A DNA stretch of 64,000 bases from Mayfieldus sp038317345 (GTDB lineage Bacteria > Actinomycetota > Thermoleophilia > Solirubrobacterales > 70-9): the NCBI GenBank assembly GCA_038317345.1, contig JBBQBH010000002.1, positions 1-64,000 on the forward strand. The letters are read 5' to 3'. Every line of letters begins with the position of its first letter. Position 1 is the first letter of the stretch. The translations under genes were made by a program, and so were the position numbers. Below, in pieces: positions 1 to 8,150 of the stretch. Under the pieces are notes generated by a model. It was given only the letters and a program-made list of their open reading frames with translations, did no database searches and had not been told where the DNA came from.

Positions 1-538
1 CTATGACCAACCGGCCGACGTCGTGAAGCAGCGCCAGGACCGCGAGCTCGTCGCGGTCGGTGAAGCCGACCGCGCGGGCGAGGCGGTCGGCGGCGCGCTG
101 GCTGGCGAGAGCGTGGAGGCGGAAGTACTCGGGGCGCAGCTCCCAGCCGCCGTTTGACTCAAAGAAGTCGTAGGTGGGCGCGGTTCCGGCGATCGCGAGG
201 ACGCCGGAGGGCTTCAGCACGTCGACCGCGGCGGGGATGCTGGCGACGCTGCCGCTGTTGCGGCCGCCGCTGCGATTGGCGAACTGCAGCACCGTCATCG
301 TCAGGGCGATGTCGGACTCGACCGCCTCGATGATCTCGGCGACCCGTGCCGTCTCGGCGGTCGCGGCGCGCATCACTCGCTCGCGCGACTCGAGCAGGAC
401 CGGGAAACGCTCGACGGCCTCGAATGCCTCGGCAAGGCGGCTGCCGGGCGCCGGGGTGGTTCCCTTGCGGCGGGCCTCGTCGCGCGCCGCGACGTTGGTC
501 GCGGAGCCGTGCCCGTTCGTTTTGCTCTTTGTTGCCAT
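1..538 (-). CDS. HDOD/HD-type signalling protein, N-terminal part (runs off the window)
   Basis: An ATG at 538 opens a frame that runs without a stop to base 1, giving the first 179 residues. After a polar N-terminus the protein reads like an HDOD domain: the segment FANRSGGRNSGSVASIPAA, then a helical region, and near the edge ALLHDVGRLVI with the HD pair. HDOD proteins are usually signalling modules, often joined to GGDEF or kinase domains, but the C-terminal part lies outside the window, so the output domain is unknown. The stem-loop at 642-672 upstream probably ends the preceding transcript, so this gene should have its own promoter at 539-641. Confidence 0.75.
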   Translation of the reverse strand, partial: MATKSKTNGHGSATNVAARDEARRKGTTPAPGSRLAEAFEAVERFPVLLESRERVMRAATAETARVAEIIEAVESDIALTMTVLQFANRSGGRNSGSVASIPAAVDVLKPSGVLAIAGTAPTYDFFESNGGWELRPEYFRLHALASQRAADRLARAVGFTDRDELAVLALLHDVGRLVI

Positions 539-641
539 AGCTGGACGGATCGGCCGGGCACTGCCTCCCCAGCCACCGATTCGTCCGTTACATCGGCATA
601 TGTACGGGCTTCCCTTAGCCGTCAGCGACGCGTGCAAGCAA

Positions 642-672
642 GCAAACGGCCCGCGCTTTGCGGGCCGTTTGC
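642..672 (-). terminator. Strong stem-loop, probable terminator of the lipoprotein gene
   Basis: A perfect 13-bp inverted repeat (GCAAACGGCCCGC, 642-654, and its complement 660-672) encloses a 5-base loop. It lies 36 bp past the stop of the minus-strand lipoprotein gene. After the stem the minus strand reads TTGCTTGC rather than a clean T-run, so termination is inferred mainly from the stem and its position. Confidence 0.7.
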
Positions 673-707
673 AGGACTTCCGTACGAGCGCCCGAACGGG
701 CGCGCGG

Positions 708-1583
708 TTACTTGACCGTGACGACCTTCAGCAGGCCCTCCTGGTCGTGGGTCTTGCCACCGTCTCGATCGGTCAGCGGGCAGAAGAAGACGTACTGCCC
801 GGGCTTCTTCAGCTCCAGCGACGTCGTCTGCGAGCTGTCGCCATCCAGAATCGCAGTGCCCTGCGTGTTCTGGAAATCCAGGTAGGCGGGCGGGGGGCCG
901 CTGCCAGCCTTGGCGAAATCGCTCTTCAGCTTGCTCAAGGGCGGCGCCTTGCCCTTGACCGGCACCGCGAGAATGAAGTGAAGCGCGTCGGAGCCTTCGC
1001 TGTCGAAGGTGATCGTGTTCTTTCCGGCCTTCAGGCCGGAGATGTCCCAGGCGTACTTGTCCTTCCCTGCCTTGGCCGCCTTCACCGTGGCGGGCGTGCT
1101 CGGCAGGTCGCCGGTGTCGCCGGAGGTGAACTTGACTTCAGCGGTCGCCGGAGGACCCCCCGGCCCGCCGCCAAGAACCGCCGAATCGACCGCGACGTAG
1201 TTGCCTTCCGGCAGGTTCAGGGTCGCGGTGTCGGTCTGCCCACCGGGGATCGCCGGGGTTCCGCCCTGCGCCCGGACCCATTCCGGAGTCTTGTCCGAGT
1301 TGGAGCCAACCACCTTCAGCGCATCGTCGGCGGTGTGATTTCCCGTGTACTGGACAAGCTGCACGCCGTGCGGGGCCTTGCCCTTGTTGCTGAAGCTTAG
1401 GTCGACGAGCCCGCCCTTCGCCGACTTGGGGGCCTTGAAGCTCGCCGCCTGGCCCTGCTCGGAGATGGAAAGTGAAAGCTTGCTCGCCTCGGTGCTGCTA
1501 CTGCCGCCGCAGCCGGCGATCGCGACGACACCGGTGACGGCGGCCGCGGCCAGCATCGAGCGGGCAAAAATGGTTGGACGCAA
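708..1583 (-). CDS. Secreted lipoprotein with cupredoxin-like C-terminal region
   Basis: The product is a 291-residue exported protein. The N-terminus has a basic start, a hydrophobic stretch and a lipobox ending in IAG-C (Cys about 25), so lipid anchoring on the outer face of the membrane is likely. The start chosen is TTG at 1583, because AGAGGAG lies 5 bases upstream of it; a further TTG at 1598 overlaps that ribosome site. The C-terminal third reads YVFFCPLTDRDGGKTH, a Cys-His arrangement like a cupredoxin copper loop, with an upstream His in ALHFILAV. A Met ligand is not obvious, so copper binding is uncertain. The two halves of the protein are similar in texture, which may mean two beta-sandwich domains. 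Confidence 0.8.
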   Translation of the reverse strand: MRPTIFARSMLAAAAVTGVVAIAGCGGSSSTEASKLSLSISEQGQAASFKAPKSAKGGLVDLSFSNKGKAPHGVQLVQYTGNHTADDALKVVGSNSDKTPEWVRAQGGTPAIPGGQTDTATLNLPEGNYVAVDSAVLGGGPGGPPATAEVKFTSGDTGDLPSTPATVKAAKAGKDKYAWDISGLKAGKNTITFDSEGSDALHFILAVPVKGKAPPLSKLKSDFAKAGSGPPPAYLDFQNTQGTAILDGDSSQTTSLELKKPGQYVFFCPLTDRDGGKTHDQEGLLKVVTVK

Positions 1584-1663
1584 AATGACTCCTCTCAATC
1601 GGGTCGACTACCCTCAGCCGACGTTCCAGATGCCGCAGCGGCGCAGGCTAGCGGCCGCGGCGG

Positions 1664-3025
1664 CTAGCCGCCGCCGAGGCGGCCGATCGCATCGTCGATT
1701 CTGCGTAGTGCCTCGCCCCGCTCGAGGATCGAGATCGTCTCGAAGATGCCCGGCGAGACATTGGTGCCGGTGACCGCCACGCGCAGCGGCTGATAGAGCT
1801 TTCCGGCCTTGACGCCGAGCCGCTCCGGCAGTGGCTCCAGCGCCGCCTCGACGTCGGCGGTCTCGAACCCGTTGGCCCCGGCAAGCGCCTCGCGGGCCGC
1901 CCCCAGCAGGTCCGCGACCCCCTCCCCCATCACCTTGCGCCAGGCCTTCTCGTCGTCGGCCTTCTCGTAGATGAAGCCGATCAGCGGCCAGACCTCGGCC
2001 AGCGTCTGCGCCTTTTCCTGGGCGATCTCGCAGCCTGCGCGCAGGCGCTCGTCGGGCTCGCGGCCGTTAAAGCCGGCGACCGCCGCCGTGTACTCGTCGA
2101 GCGGCAGCTCGCGCATGTAGCGGCCGTTGACCCAGCGCAGCTTCTGCTCGTCGAAGACCGCCGCCGCCTTGCCGACGTCCGCAACCCGGAAACGCTTGAT
2201 CAGCTCATCGGTCGCCATCAGGGTCGTGTCGTCGGTCGTTCCCCAGCCGAGCAGGGCGAGGTAGTTGCGCACCGCGGCCGGCAGGTAGCCCACGTCGCGC
2301 AGCTCCTCGACCGATGCGGCGCCGTGGCGCTTGGAGAGCTTGCGACCGTCCGGGCCGTGCAGCAGCGGCAGGTGGGCGTAGCGGGGCTCAGAGGCGCCAA
2401 GCGCCCGCAGCACGAGCAGCTGCTTCGGTGTATTGGAGAGGTGGTCGTCGCCGCGCACGACGTCGGTGATCCCCATCTCGGCGTCGTCGACGGCGACCGC
2501 GAAGTTGTAGAGCACCGACCCGTCTCCGCGGGCGATCACGAAATCGTCCTGGCTGCGGTTCGGGAACGCGACCGGGCCCCGGATCAGGTCCTCGACCACG
2601 GTGTCGCCATCGTCGGGGACGTGCAGGCGCACCGCCGCGCCGGGATCGTCGCTGGGGGTCCCCCGGTAGCCGCGGTCGGCGCCGTGCTCGCGCTTGTAGG
2701 CCTTCACGTCCTCCGCCGCCGCGGTGTCGCGGTAGGCGGCCCCCGAGTCGAGCAGCTCCTTAAGGCGGGCGGCATGCTGTTCGGCGCGCGAGGCCTGCGA
2801 GATCGGGCCCTCGTCCCAGTCCAGCTCCAGCCAGCGAAGGACCTCGAGGATCTGCTCGACGTTCTCCGGGGTGGAGCGCTCGCGGTCGGTGTCCTCGATC
2901 CGCAACACGAGGCTGCCGCCCGATCCGCGCGCCGCCAGCCAGTTGTACAGTGCCGTCCTCGCGCCCCCGATGTGCAGCGCACCGGTCGGCGAGGGGGCAA
3001 AGCGGAATCGGAGGTCCTGGTTCAC
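1664..3025 (-). CDS. gltX: Glutamyl-tRNA synthetase
   Basis: This class I aminoacyl-tRNA synthetase charges tRNA with glutamate in the cytoplasm. The N-terminus reads RFRFAPSPTGALHIGGART with the HIGH-type motif HIGG, and KLSKR (about residue 229-233) is the KMSKS-type loop. The length of 453 residues suits the family. I chose GTG at 3025 because homologues begin a few residues before RFAPSPTG. A GTG at 3052 would add nine residues but lies inside the att repeat. Nothing like a strong ribosome site precedes either start, so the message may be leaderless. Before the mobile element inserted, this gene stood head to head with nfo. Confidence 0.95.
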   Translation of the reverse strand: MNQDLRFRFAPSPTGALHIGGARTALYNWLAARGSGGSLVLRIEDTDRERSTPENVEQILEVLRWLELDWDEGPISQASRAEQHAARLKELLDSGAAYRDTAAAEDVKAYKREHGADRGYRGTPSDDPGAAVRLHVPDDGDTVVEDLIRGPVAFPNRSQDDFVIARGDGSVLYNFAVAVDDAEMGITDVVRGDDHLSNTPKQLLVLRALGASEPRYAHLPLLHGPDGRKLSKRHGAASVEELRDVGYLPAAVRNYLALLGWGTTDDTTLMATDELIKRFRVADVGKAAAVFDEQKLRWVNGRYMRELPLDEYTAAVAGFNGREPDERLRAGCEIAQEKAQTLAEVWPLIGFIYEKADDEKAWRKVMGEGVADLLGAAREALAGANGFETADVEAALEPLPERLGVKAGKLYQPLRVAVTGTNVSPGIFETISILERGEALRRIDDAIGRLGGG

Positions 3026-3027
3026 GG

Positions 3028-3055
3028 TGCTGATCGGCGCGCATGTTTCCACAGC
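3028..3055. repeat. Left attachment site (att) of the mobile element, with a remnant of the nfo start
   Basis: This 28-bp segment matches 13834-13861 with two mismatches; the last 14 bases (CATGTTTCCACAGC) are identical. Read on the plus strand from GTG 3027 it encodes VLIGAHVSTA, the same first residues as intact nfo (MLIGAHVSTA), after which the frame runs into unrelated element sequence. The integrase gene ends ten bases further in, the usual placement of int beside att. Confidence 0.85.
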
Positions 3056-3064
3056 ATGCGCGGC

Positions 3065-4279
3065 CTACCTCGTAACCCGCTCTGGCAAGCCGATTGCGGC
3101 CTCCCACTCCAAGCCCGAATCGGCGCTAGTGCCCATTCGTGCCCATTCAATCGCCTTGTCGAACTCCCGAAGGTGGTCTCCGGCGAGCCGGCTACGGCGC
3201 TTCACTGCCTTCGCGTAGACCCTCATCGAGAAGGCGCCCTCGGTGTGGCCGAGCTGCGATGCGACGTAGACCGGGTCGTCGCCGAGCGCGAATCGCAGCG
3301 ATGCATACGTTCGCCTCAGCGAGTGGGGGGTCACCTCCTCGCTGATCGGGTCGAAGCCCTTGGGGATCTTGCGGTTGGCCTTCCGTATCGCCGGCTCTAG
3401 TCGGGCCTGCGCGTTGCGGACGGTCTGCGGTCGACCGGCCTGGTTGCGGAACACCGGATCGCCCGGCGCCGTCTTTGAGCTACGTGCCTTGTGGACGCGC
3501 AACTCTGCGGCGAGCCCGTCCGGTAGGTCGACTGTGCGGACACCGGCCTGCGTCTTGGAGTCGGCCACGGTGAGGGTGCCGGTCGGCAGGTTGACGTCGC
3601 TCCACGTCAATGCGATCGCCTCCCCGACCCGTAAGCCGGCGCCGGCCAGCGTTGCGACCAGGGGCCGAAGTTCGCCGCCGCAAGCGTCGAGCAGTGTCGG
3701 CAGTTGCTCGGGTTCCACCCAGGACCGTGCACGCCGCTCTCCGGGCAGACGCCGGTTAGTCGACCGTGCCGGGTTGCGGCCGATCAGCTCGTAGTCGAGT
3801 GCCAGCTCGAGAACCTGCGAGAGCCGGGTCAGGGTTTTGTTGATCGAGTTGTTCGAGAGCCGACCCTCTCGCCGCTTCGCGTGGGCGTAGCGGTCAATTT
3901 CCTCGGCCGTGATTTCCGAGAGCCGGTGATCCTTAAACCAGGGGAGTAGATGCAGTTCCAGCGTCCAGCGGTAGTCGGCGAGAGTGTTCGGGCGCCAGTC
4001 TGCTTCGCGATCCGCGAACCATCGGGACGCGAACTCGTGGAAGGTCAGCTCAGGCTTCGCGTCTGTCCCGTCCCAGTGCTCGCGTGACTGCCAAATCCCC
4101 CTCTCCACGTCTGCGAGGACGTGACGCAGCTCGGCCTCGGCTCTCGGGCGGTCCCAGCCCTCCTCGGCGCTGCCGAGGGTGAGGTATCGCCGTTGGCCGT
4201 ATGCACGGAAGCGGAGCGCGAAGGTGCGCCCCGCTTTCCCCGTCCGCTCGATAACACTGCCGGTTGCCTTGCGGGCCAT
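3065..4279 (-). CDS. int: Tyrosine recombinase (phage-type integrase)
   Basis: This 404-residue site-specific recombinase would integrate and excise the element. Visible parts are an N-terminal AP2-like/arm-binding region (RFRAYGQRRYLTLG), a SAM-like core-binding domain (about 80-170) and a catalytic domain. The catalytic residues all appear present: Arg217 in GAGLRVGEA, Lys242 in DSKTQ, His319 and Arg322 in HSLRR, His345 in LGHTEG and the nucleophile Tyr355 in MRVYAKA. The ATG at 4279 is preceded by GGAGGGAGG and overlaps the stop of the upstream small gene by one base, so the two are translationally coupled. Confidence 0.95.
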   Translation of the reverse strand: MARKATGSVIERTGKAGRTFALRFRAYGQRRYLTLGSAEEGWDRPRAEAELRHVLADVERGIWQSREHWDGTDAKPELTFHEFASRWFADREADWRPNTLADYRWTLELHLLPWFKDHRLSEITAEEIDRYAHAKRREGRLSNNSINKTLTRLSQVLELALDYELIGRNPARSTNRRLPGERRARSWVEPEQLPTLLDACGGELRPLVATLAGAGLRVGEAIALTWSDVNLPTGTLTVADSKTQAGVRTVDLPDGLAAELRVHKARSSKTAPGDPVFRNQAGRPQTVRNAQARLEPAIRKANRKIPKGFDPISEEVTPHSLRRTYASLRFALGDDPVYVASQLGHTEGAFSMRVYAKAVKRRSRLAGDHLREFDKAIEWARMGTSADSGLEWEAAIGLPERVTR

Positions 4280-4518
4280 CAGCGCCTCCCTCCGGTGGAG
4301 AGAGGACCACCTAACCGGCGCCGGACGATGCGACGCTCCAAGATCCCCGCGCAGCGCTGCATCGGGCGACGAAGCGGATCGTTGTCGGACATCAGGTTCG
4401 CCGCCCTTCTCAACGCCAGCATGGCCTCGGAAAGCTCCTCATCGAGGTCTCCCTGTAGGTCGTGTCCGGGTACCTGGACGGCCGTTCGCAGCGGGAACAA
4501 CTCTCGTACCTCGCCCAT
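4279..4518 (-). CDS. Small element protein of unknown function, coupled to int
   Basis: I do not recognise this 79-residue protein. It is rich in Arg and Leu and predicted helical, with the segment LSEAMLALRRAANLMSDN. Its stop overlaps the int start (TGATG) and its ATG at 4518 overlaps the stop of the gene before it. That three-gene coupling is the main reason to call it real. A role as a directionality factor or int accessory is possible from position only. Confidence 0.6.
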   Translation of the reverse strand: MGEVRELFPLRTAVQVPGHDLQGDLDEELSEAMLALRRAANLMSDNDPLRRPMQRCAGILERRIVRRRLGGPLSTGGRR

Positions 4519-4988
4519 CAGGCCGCCACCGCCCCGACCTCAGCACAACGGTCGGCGAGCCAAGCTCCCCGGGCGGCGGCCGCATTGAAGGCCTCGCGCT
4601 CGAACGGCTCTGACTCCGTGATCTCCTGGACGGTGCAGCCGGCATCGGTCAGAGCGCCCCTGATCAGCGAGCCCAGCACCTTCGCGTCGGCCGTTACCTC
4701 GAGGTCTCCCTCGATCGGGTTCGTCCACCCGAGTTGTTCCATGACCTCGACCAGCGCCGCGATGTTGCGGGTGGCCTTGAGCACGTCCACGGCGTGCCGC
4801 TCGATGTTGTCCGCGACGTTCTGCGAATCGTCGTCGTCGACAAACTTCGACCATGACTCGCCATCGGGGAATGCGAGCGTGCCCGCGCGTTTGTCCAGGG
4901 TGTCGCCTTGGCTGGCAAGCTCTCCATAGACGTTCGCTCGGAAAATCTCGACTTGCTCGACCGGGACCTTCAACGTGTATTCACTCAT
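4518..4988 (-). CDS. Acidic element protein of unknown function, first gene of the int operon
   Basis: The 156-residue protein starts at ATG 4988, eight bases after GGAAGGAG; an upstream in-frame start at 5012 would include that ribosome site and is rejected. It is acidic in the first half (DGESWSKFVDDDDSQN) with alternating hydrophobic residues, and has two Cys-free helical stretches before a short Cys-containing C-terminus. No known domain was recognised. It leads a coupled operon with the 79-residue protein and the integrase. Confidence 0.65.
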   Translation of the reverse strand: MSEYTLKVPVEQVEIFRANVYGELASQGDTLDKRAGTLAFPDGESWSKFVDDDDSQNVADNIERHAVDVLKATRNIAALVEVMEQLGWTNPIEGDLEVTADAKVLGSLIRGALTDAGCTVQEITESEPFEREAFNAAAARGAWLADRCAEVGAVAA

Positions 4989-5199
4989 TGCTGCTCCTTC
5001 CGGTTGCGACACCGAAAGGGTGGACTTTGGCGAGAGGCGCGGCTTGTAGCCTGCGCGACGCGTCGAAGTTCATCCTTCGGCGTCAGGCGGCCGGGCGCTA
5101 ACACGTCGCGGCCGCCATTCATTGGTCGACGCGACTCTACGCCTCGTGGTGGTCGCTGGCAAGCATCGGCGTCGTCGGCGTAAGGCAGAATTTCGGCCT

Positions 5200-5436
5200 G
5201 TGGCGGTTGCCGTCTCACAGCGAGTGCGAGTCGACGTCGCGCAGCAGCGCCAGCGCGACTCGAACCACACCGGCTATCAAGGCGACCTGGTCGCGCGCAT
5301 GGGGGCCGTGATCGGGGCCCAAGAGGCTCTAGCGCGGCGAGAGGAAGGGGCGCCCTACGCGTTGCGGCAATCCCTAGTGGACCTCGCGGCCGTAGCCGAG
5401 CTCCTGGCCGATGATCTGCCGCCGCCCACGGTGTGA
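5200..5436 (+). CDS. Possible small element protein on the opposite strand
   Basis: A plus-strand frame of 78 residues from GTG 5200 has coding-like codon use and a helical, Gln/Arg/Ala-rich product (RDSNHTGYQGDLVARMGAV, then an amphipathic leucine-rich tail). The frame is open further upstream to a TTG at 5122, but that extension is Arg-rich and not convincing. No ribosome site is clear and no family was recognised. It is the only plus-strand candidate in the left part of the element. Confidence 0.4.
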   Translation: MAVAVSQRVRVDVAQQRQRDSNHTGYQGDLVARMGAVIGAQEALARREEGAPYALRQSLVDLAAVAELLADDLPPPTV

Positions 5437-5484
5437 GCGACGTTGGCAAGAAGTAGAGGAATCCTCTCCTTCTGAGCGCCTCGC

Positions 5485-5805
5485 TCACGCCGCCCATCCT
5501 CCCGGCTGCATCTGCGCGGTGATGAGCTTGTGGTGGCGAGAGCAGAGCGCTTGCAGGTTCGACTCGTCGTAGCCCCGGGGGCCGTTGGGGCCGAACCCGT
5601 CCAGATGGTGGGGCTCCGTTGCCGGCTCCCCACAGCCGGGGTACTCGCAGCGCGGGTGCTCGCGAAGGAAACGGCGCGCAAAGCGCCGCCAGCGCGCGTC
5701 GTAGCCGCGCTTGGCGGCTGACGGCCGCTTGTCTCGGTAGCGGTGCTGGGCGCAGCGTGGCTTGTCGCTGAGAGCGCCGCAGACAGTGCAGGCTCGGAGG
5801 ATCAT
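5485..5805 (-). CDS. HNH endonuclease
   Basis: This 106-residue protein has a CxxC pair near the N-terminus (ACTVCGAL), then CEYPGCGEPATEPHH and LQALCSRHHKLIT, which is the usual zinc-stabilised beta-beta-alpha metal HNH fold of small phage nucleases. Such nucleases sit next to terminase genes in cos-packaging phages and help cut DNA at the cos site. The ATG at 5805 overlaps the stop of the Cys-rich gene upstream (ATGA), so I rejected a longer frame starting at 5874. Its position two genes after the large terminase supports a packaging role. Confidence 0.85.
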   Translation of the reverse strand: MILRACTVCGALSDKPRCAQHRYRDKRPSAAKRGYDARWRRFARRFLREHPRCEYPGCGEPATEPHHLDGFGPNGPRGYDESNLQALCSRHHKLITAQMQPGGWAA

Positions 5806-6245
5806 TGGTCCCGCGCAGCATGGCGATCGCAGTAGTGAACGGGCGCCTCGCAGTAGTGCGCGCCGTGTGGGCAATCGGGCTCACGGCAGGTGTTGATGTG
5901 CTCCCAACACCAGCAGGGACCGATCGGGATCGTCTCGGGGCAGTCGGGCTCAAGGCAAACGGTGAGGCGGATGCCGAAGGTCTCAGGGTCGCCGTGCTCC
6001 CCCTCCCATTCACCGCTCTCGAGGAACGACTGCATGATCTCGCGGCAGTCCGGGCAGAGCGGTTCCCCGTGCTCGGGGCAGACCCGCATGCGGTCCTCAT
6101 AGCTCGCATCACCGCAGAAGTTCCCGCAGGCAGTCCCGCAGGCAGCGATCATCGTTGCCAGCGCTGGCTGCACCGCGAGCACGTGGCAGCGGCTCGCTCC
6201 CCGGGCAAGCGGTCTGCTGATCGTCGGAAAGTCCTCAGCGCTCAC
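5802..6245 (-). CDS. Cys/His-rich element protein between terminase and HNH nuclease
   Basis: The 147-residue product has many Cys and His residues in pairs: CGTACGNFCG, CPEHGEPLCPDC, CLEPDC, CWCWEH, CREPDCPHGAHYC and HYCDRH. These look like several zinc-knuckle or ribbon sites. GTG at 6245 overlaps the terminase stop (GTGA), while an internal ATG at 6152 just before the Cys-rich part is an alternative start. I do not recognise a family. Position inside the packaging cassette suggests a DNA-binding or nuclease-accessory role, but that is inference. Confidence 0.65.
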   Translation of the reverse strand: MSAEDFPTISRPLARGASRCHVLAVQPALATMIAACGTACGNFCGDASYEDRMRVCPEHGEPLCPDCREIMQSFLESGEWEGEHGDPETFGIRLTVCLEPDCPETIPIGPCWCWEHINTCREPDCPHGAHYCEAPVHYCDRHAARDQ

Positions 6246-7702
6246 CACACGAACCTCTCATGGACCGGCTCCTGCTCCCCACCGATCAGCGCCGAGACCG
6301 CCATCGCGAGCGCGATCACGCCGTCGATCGGCTGATCCTTGCCGCGCTGCTTCCCGAAGCGCCACTGCTCACCGACAGAGCGCGCGGACGCCGAAAGGAC
6401 ATGGCTATTGAGCTCGGGGTCGTCAGGGTGGGCGATACGGCCAGCGGCGATCGCCTCAGAGAGGCGCGATGCCGCCAAGCACATGGGGCCATGCTTTTGC
6501 GAGTGCGTCGCCACGGTGACATTGGGAAGCTCAGCATCAAGCCGTTGCGCCAGGTGCTCGCCGTCGGCGGCGGGGTCGAGCACAAACGTCAGCCCCGGCC
6601 AGCGGTCGGCCCATTCCTCGAGCGGGTCGAACACTTCCTCGACCGCAAGCGAGGTTCCATCGCCGGGCGGGGTGAGGATCACGGGCGGGTGTACCTGCAC
6701 GATCTCCTCACCCTCGGGACGCCAGACCGGGACCAGCGCTGTGCGGTCGTGCTTCCAGCCGAGGTCGATGCCGACGTAGACACCGCGGGTGCCAGCCGGG
6801 ATCTCAAGGAAGGGCCGGGCGCAGGCCCGCCATTCCTTGTCGGAGATCGCCGCATTCTCGCCCGCCACCCAGATCCCGCAGGTAAAGCGCTTCCACTGCC
6901 AGGGCCGCATTGAGGCTGTGCGGCGGCGGCGCAGCTCATCTGTGTCGATCCAACTCGCCGGGTTGGCTGTCAGCACCAGATCGAGGTCGTCGGTGTCGGC
7001 GTCGGGGTCCAGCGACCACTCGTGATAGGCGAGGTGATCGTCGCGGACGTAGCGGTGGGCGCTGTCGCGCTCAAGGCCCGGCATAGCCAGGGCTTTGGCG
7101 CGAAGCTGGCCGAGCGGAGAGGACTCGTCATCCCCCGCGGTGGCGATCGCGAGCATCTGCCCCTTGCGAGGACCGATCCCCTCCCGGATCAGCCCGTAGA
7201 GCTCGGGGGATCGGTGGCGGCCCAGCTCGTCCACCAGGCCGAGGGTGCCGAGCCAACCGTCAAAGGTGTCCACATCTGAGGCGAGGATGCGGATGCGTCC
7301 GCCGAGCACATCGTTGGTGATCTCTCGCTGCTTCACTCGCAGCCGCCTTCCCAGTGCCGGCGAGCGGCGGATGAACCCCTGTGCCAGCCGGAGCAGGTTC
7401 CCGGCCTGATCGCGTGAGGCGGCGACGACCGCGACCTCGGCGAACGGGACCGAGAGCACATGAAACAGCGAGAGGGCAGCGAGGGATGTGAATTTGCCGT
7501 TCTTCTTTCCAATCAGCACCACCGTCTCGGAGATCCCCCCGAAGTGGTCTGCCAGCATCGTGCGCTGGAACGGCTCAAGCACAAAGTGCCTTCCGTCTTC
7601 GGCGGTCAGGTTGCGGCGGCAGAAGCGAGCGAAGGCGTCAAGCTCGCTCGGCGCGGCGTCGCGCGAGCTCGTCGACCTCGGCGAGCGGGTCGTCGTCGGC
7701 AT
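6242..7702 (-). CDS. Phage terminase large subunit
   Basis: This 486-residue ATPase-nuclease would drive DNA packaging into a capsid. The adenine-binding and Walker A region reads VVLIGKKNGKFTS (about 62-73), a variant of the usual RKNGKS/T; Walker B with catalytic Glu is LGLVDELG (Asp158, Glu159). The nuclease domain begins with YVGIDLGWKHDRT, including the first metal-binding Asp, and later acidic residues (FVLDPAAD, DGVIALAMA) complete an RNase H-like fold. ATG 7702 has a purine-rich upstream site; an ATG at 7726 is also in frame. It overlaps the small subunit gene by about 65 bp. Confidence 0.9.
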   Translation of the reverse strand: MPTTTRSPRSTSSRDAAPSELDAFARFCRRNLTAEDGRHFVLEPFQRTMLADHFGGISETVVLIGKKNGKFTSLAALSLFHVLSVPFAEVAVVAASRDQAGNLLRLAQGFIRRSPALGRRLRVKQREITNDVLGGRIRILASDVDTFDGWLGTLGLVDELGRHRSPELYGLIREGIGPRKGQMLAIATAGDDESSPLGQLRAKALAMPGLERDSAHRYVRDDHLAYHEWSLDPDADTDDLDLVLTANPASWIDTDELRRRRTASMRPWQWKRFTCGIWVAGENAAISDKEWRACARPFLEIPAGTRGVYVGIDLGWKHDRTALVPVWRPEGEEIVQVHPPVILTPPGDGTSLAVEEVFDPLEEWADRWPGLTFVLDPAADGEHLAQRLDAELPNVTVATHSQKHGPMCLAASRLSEAIAAGRIAHPDDPELNSHVLSASARSVGEQWRFGKQRGKDQPIDGVIALAMAVSALIGGEQEPVHERFVW

Positions 7703-8063
7703 CCTGCACCCCCTCTCCCTCTCCATCCTGCGGGGCCCTCAACATCTCCCAGCGCAGCTTGGCGGCCTGCACGCTGCCGCGCCGGACCATCTCTGAGACC
7801 CGCAAGGCCAGCTCGTCGGCGTCCATCGGCTCGGGCCGGTTCTGTGCCGTATCGCGAGCCTGCTCGATGGCCGTGGCGAACTCGCGATAGGTGCCCGCCT
7901 TGTCGCTGCGACCCCGCCGCAGCCAACCGCGAACCGTTTCAGGGCGGCCACCCTCGGCGACCGTGGCATCCGCCAGCGATAGGCCGAGCTCGACCCGAGC
8001 GGCGATCGAGGCCATGAGCGCTGCTCGGGTCTCCGGCGTGTAGCGGGTCGTCTTACGGCTCAC
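7638..8063 (-). CDS. Probable terminase small subunit
   Basis: The 141-residue protein has an N-terminal helix-turn-helix (LGLSLADATVAEGGRPETVRGWLRRGRSD) of the type used by small terminases to bind packaging sites, followed by a helical oligomerisation region and an acidic then basic tail. Family assignment rests on this domain and on its place directly upstream of, and overlapping, the large subunit. GTG 8063 follows a G-rich GGGGGTGACGG stretch. It could instead be a different HTH protein. Confidence 0.7.
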   Translation of the reverse strand: MSRKTTRYTPETRAALMASIAARVELGLSLADATVAEGGRPETVRGWLRRGRSDKAGTYREFATAIEQARDTAQNRPEPMDADELALRVSEMVRRGSVQAAKLRWEMLRAPQDGEGEGVQDADDDPLAEVDELARRRAERA

Positions 8064-8150
8064 CCGTCACCCCCGGATGCAGAGGCCGGCGCGCGCGATC
8101 CAAGTCCTCGCCGGTCAGGCGTGCTTGGCGAGGGAGGCACCCCCCAGGGG

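Noticed and set aside
1647..1668. Imperfect hairpin at the gltX stop as a terminator
   Set aside because: One mismatch, no T-run and it contains the gltX stop; it may only reflect GC-rich sequence.
3130..3149. Twin TGCCCATTCG/A repeats as integrase arm-binding sites
   Set aside because: They lie in the int coding sequence and only one weak partner (GGGCACAAATGCCC near 13724) was seen at the other end, so the support is too thin.
5448..5470. AGAGGA-AT-TCCTCT palindrome as a regulatory site
   Set aside because: A short 6-bp arm palindrome at the end of a doubtful gene, with no second copy.
4985..6112. A 375-residue minus-strand frame
   Set aside because: It overlaps the HNH and Cys-rich genes in another frame and its product is Arg/Ser/Ala-rich with no domain; it is a GC-rich shadow frame.
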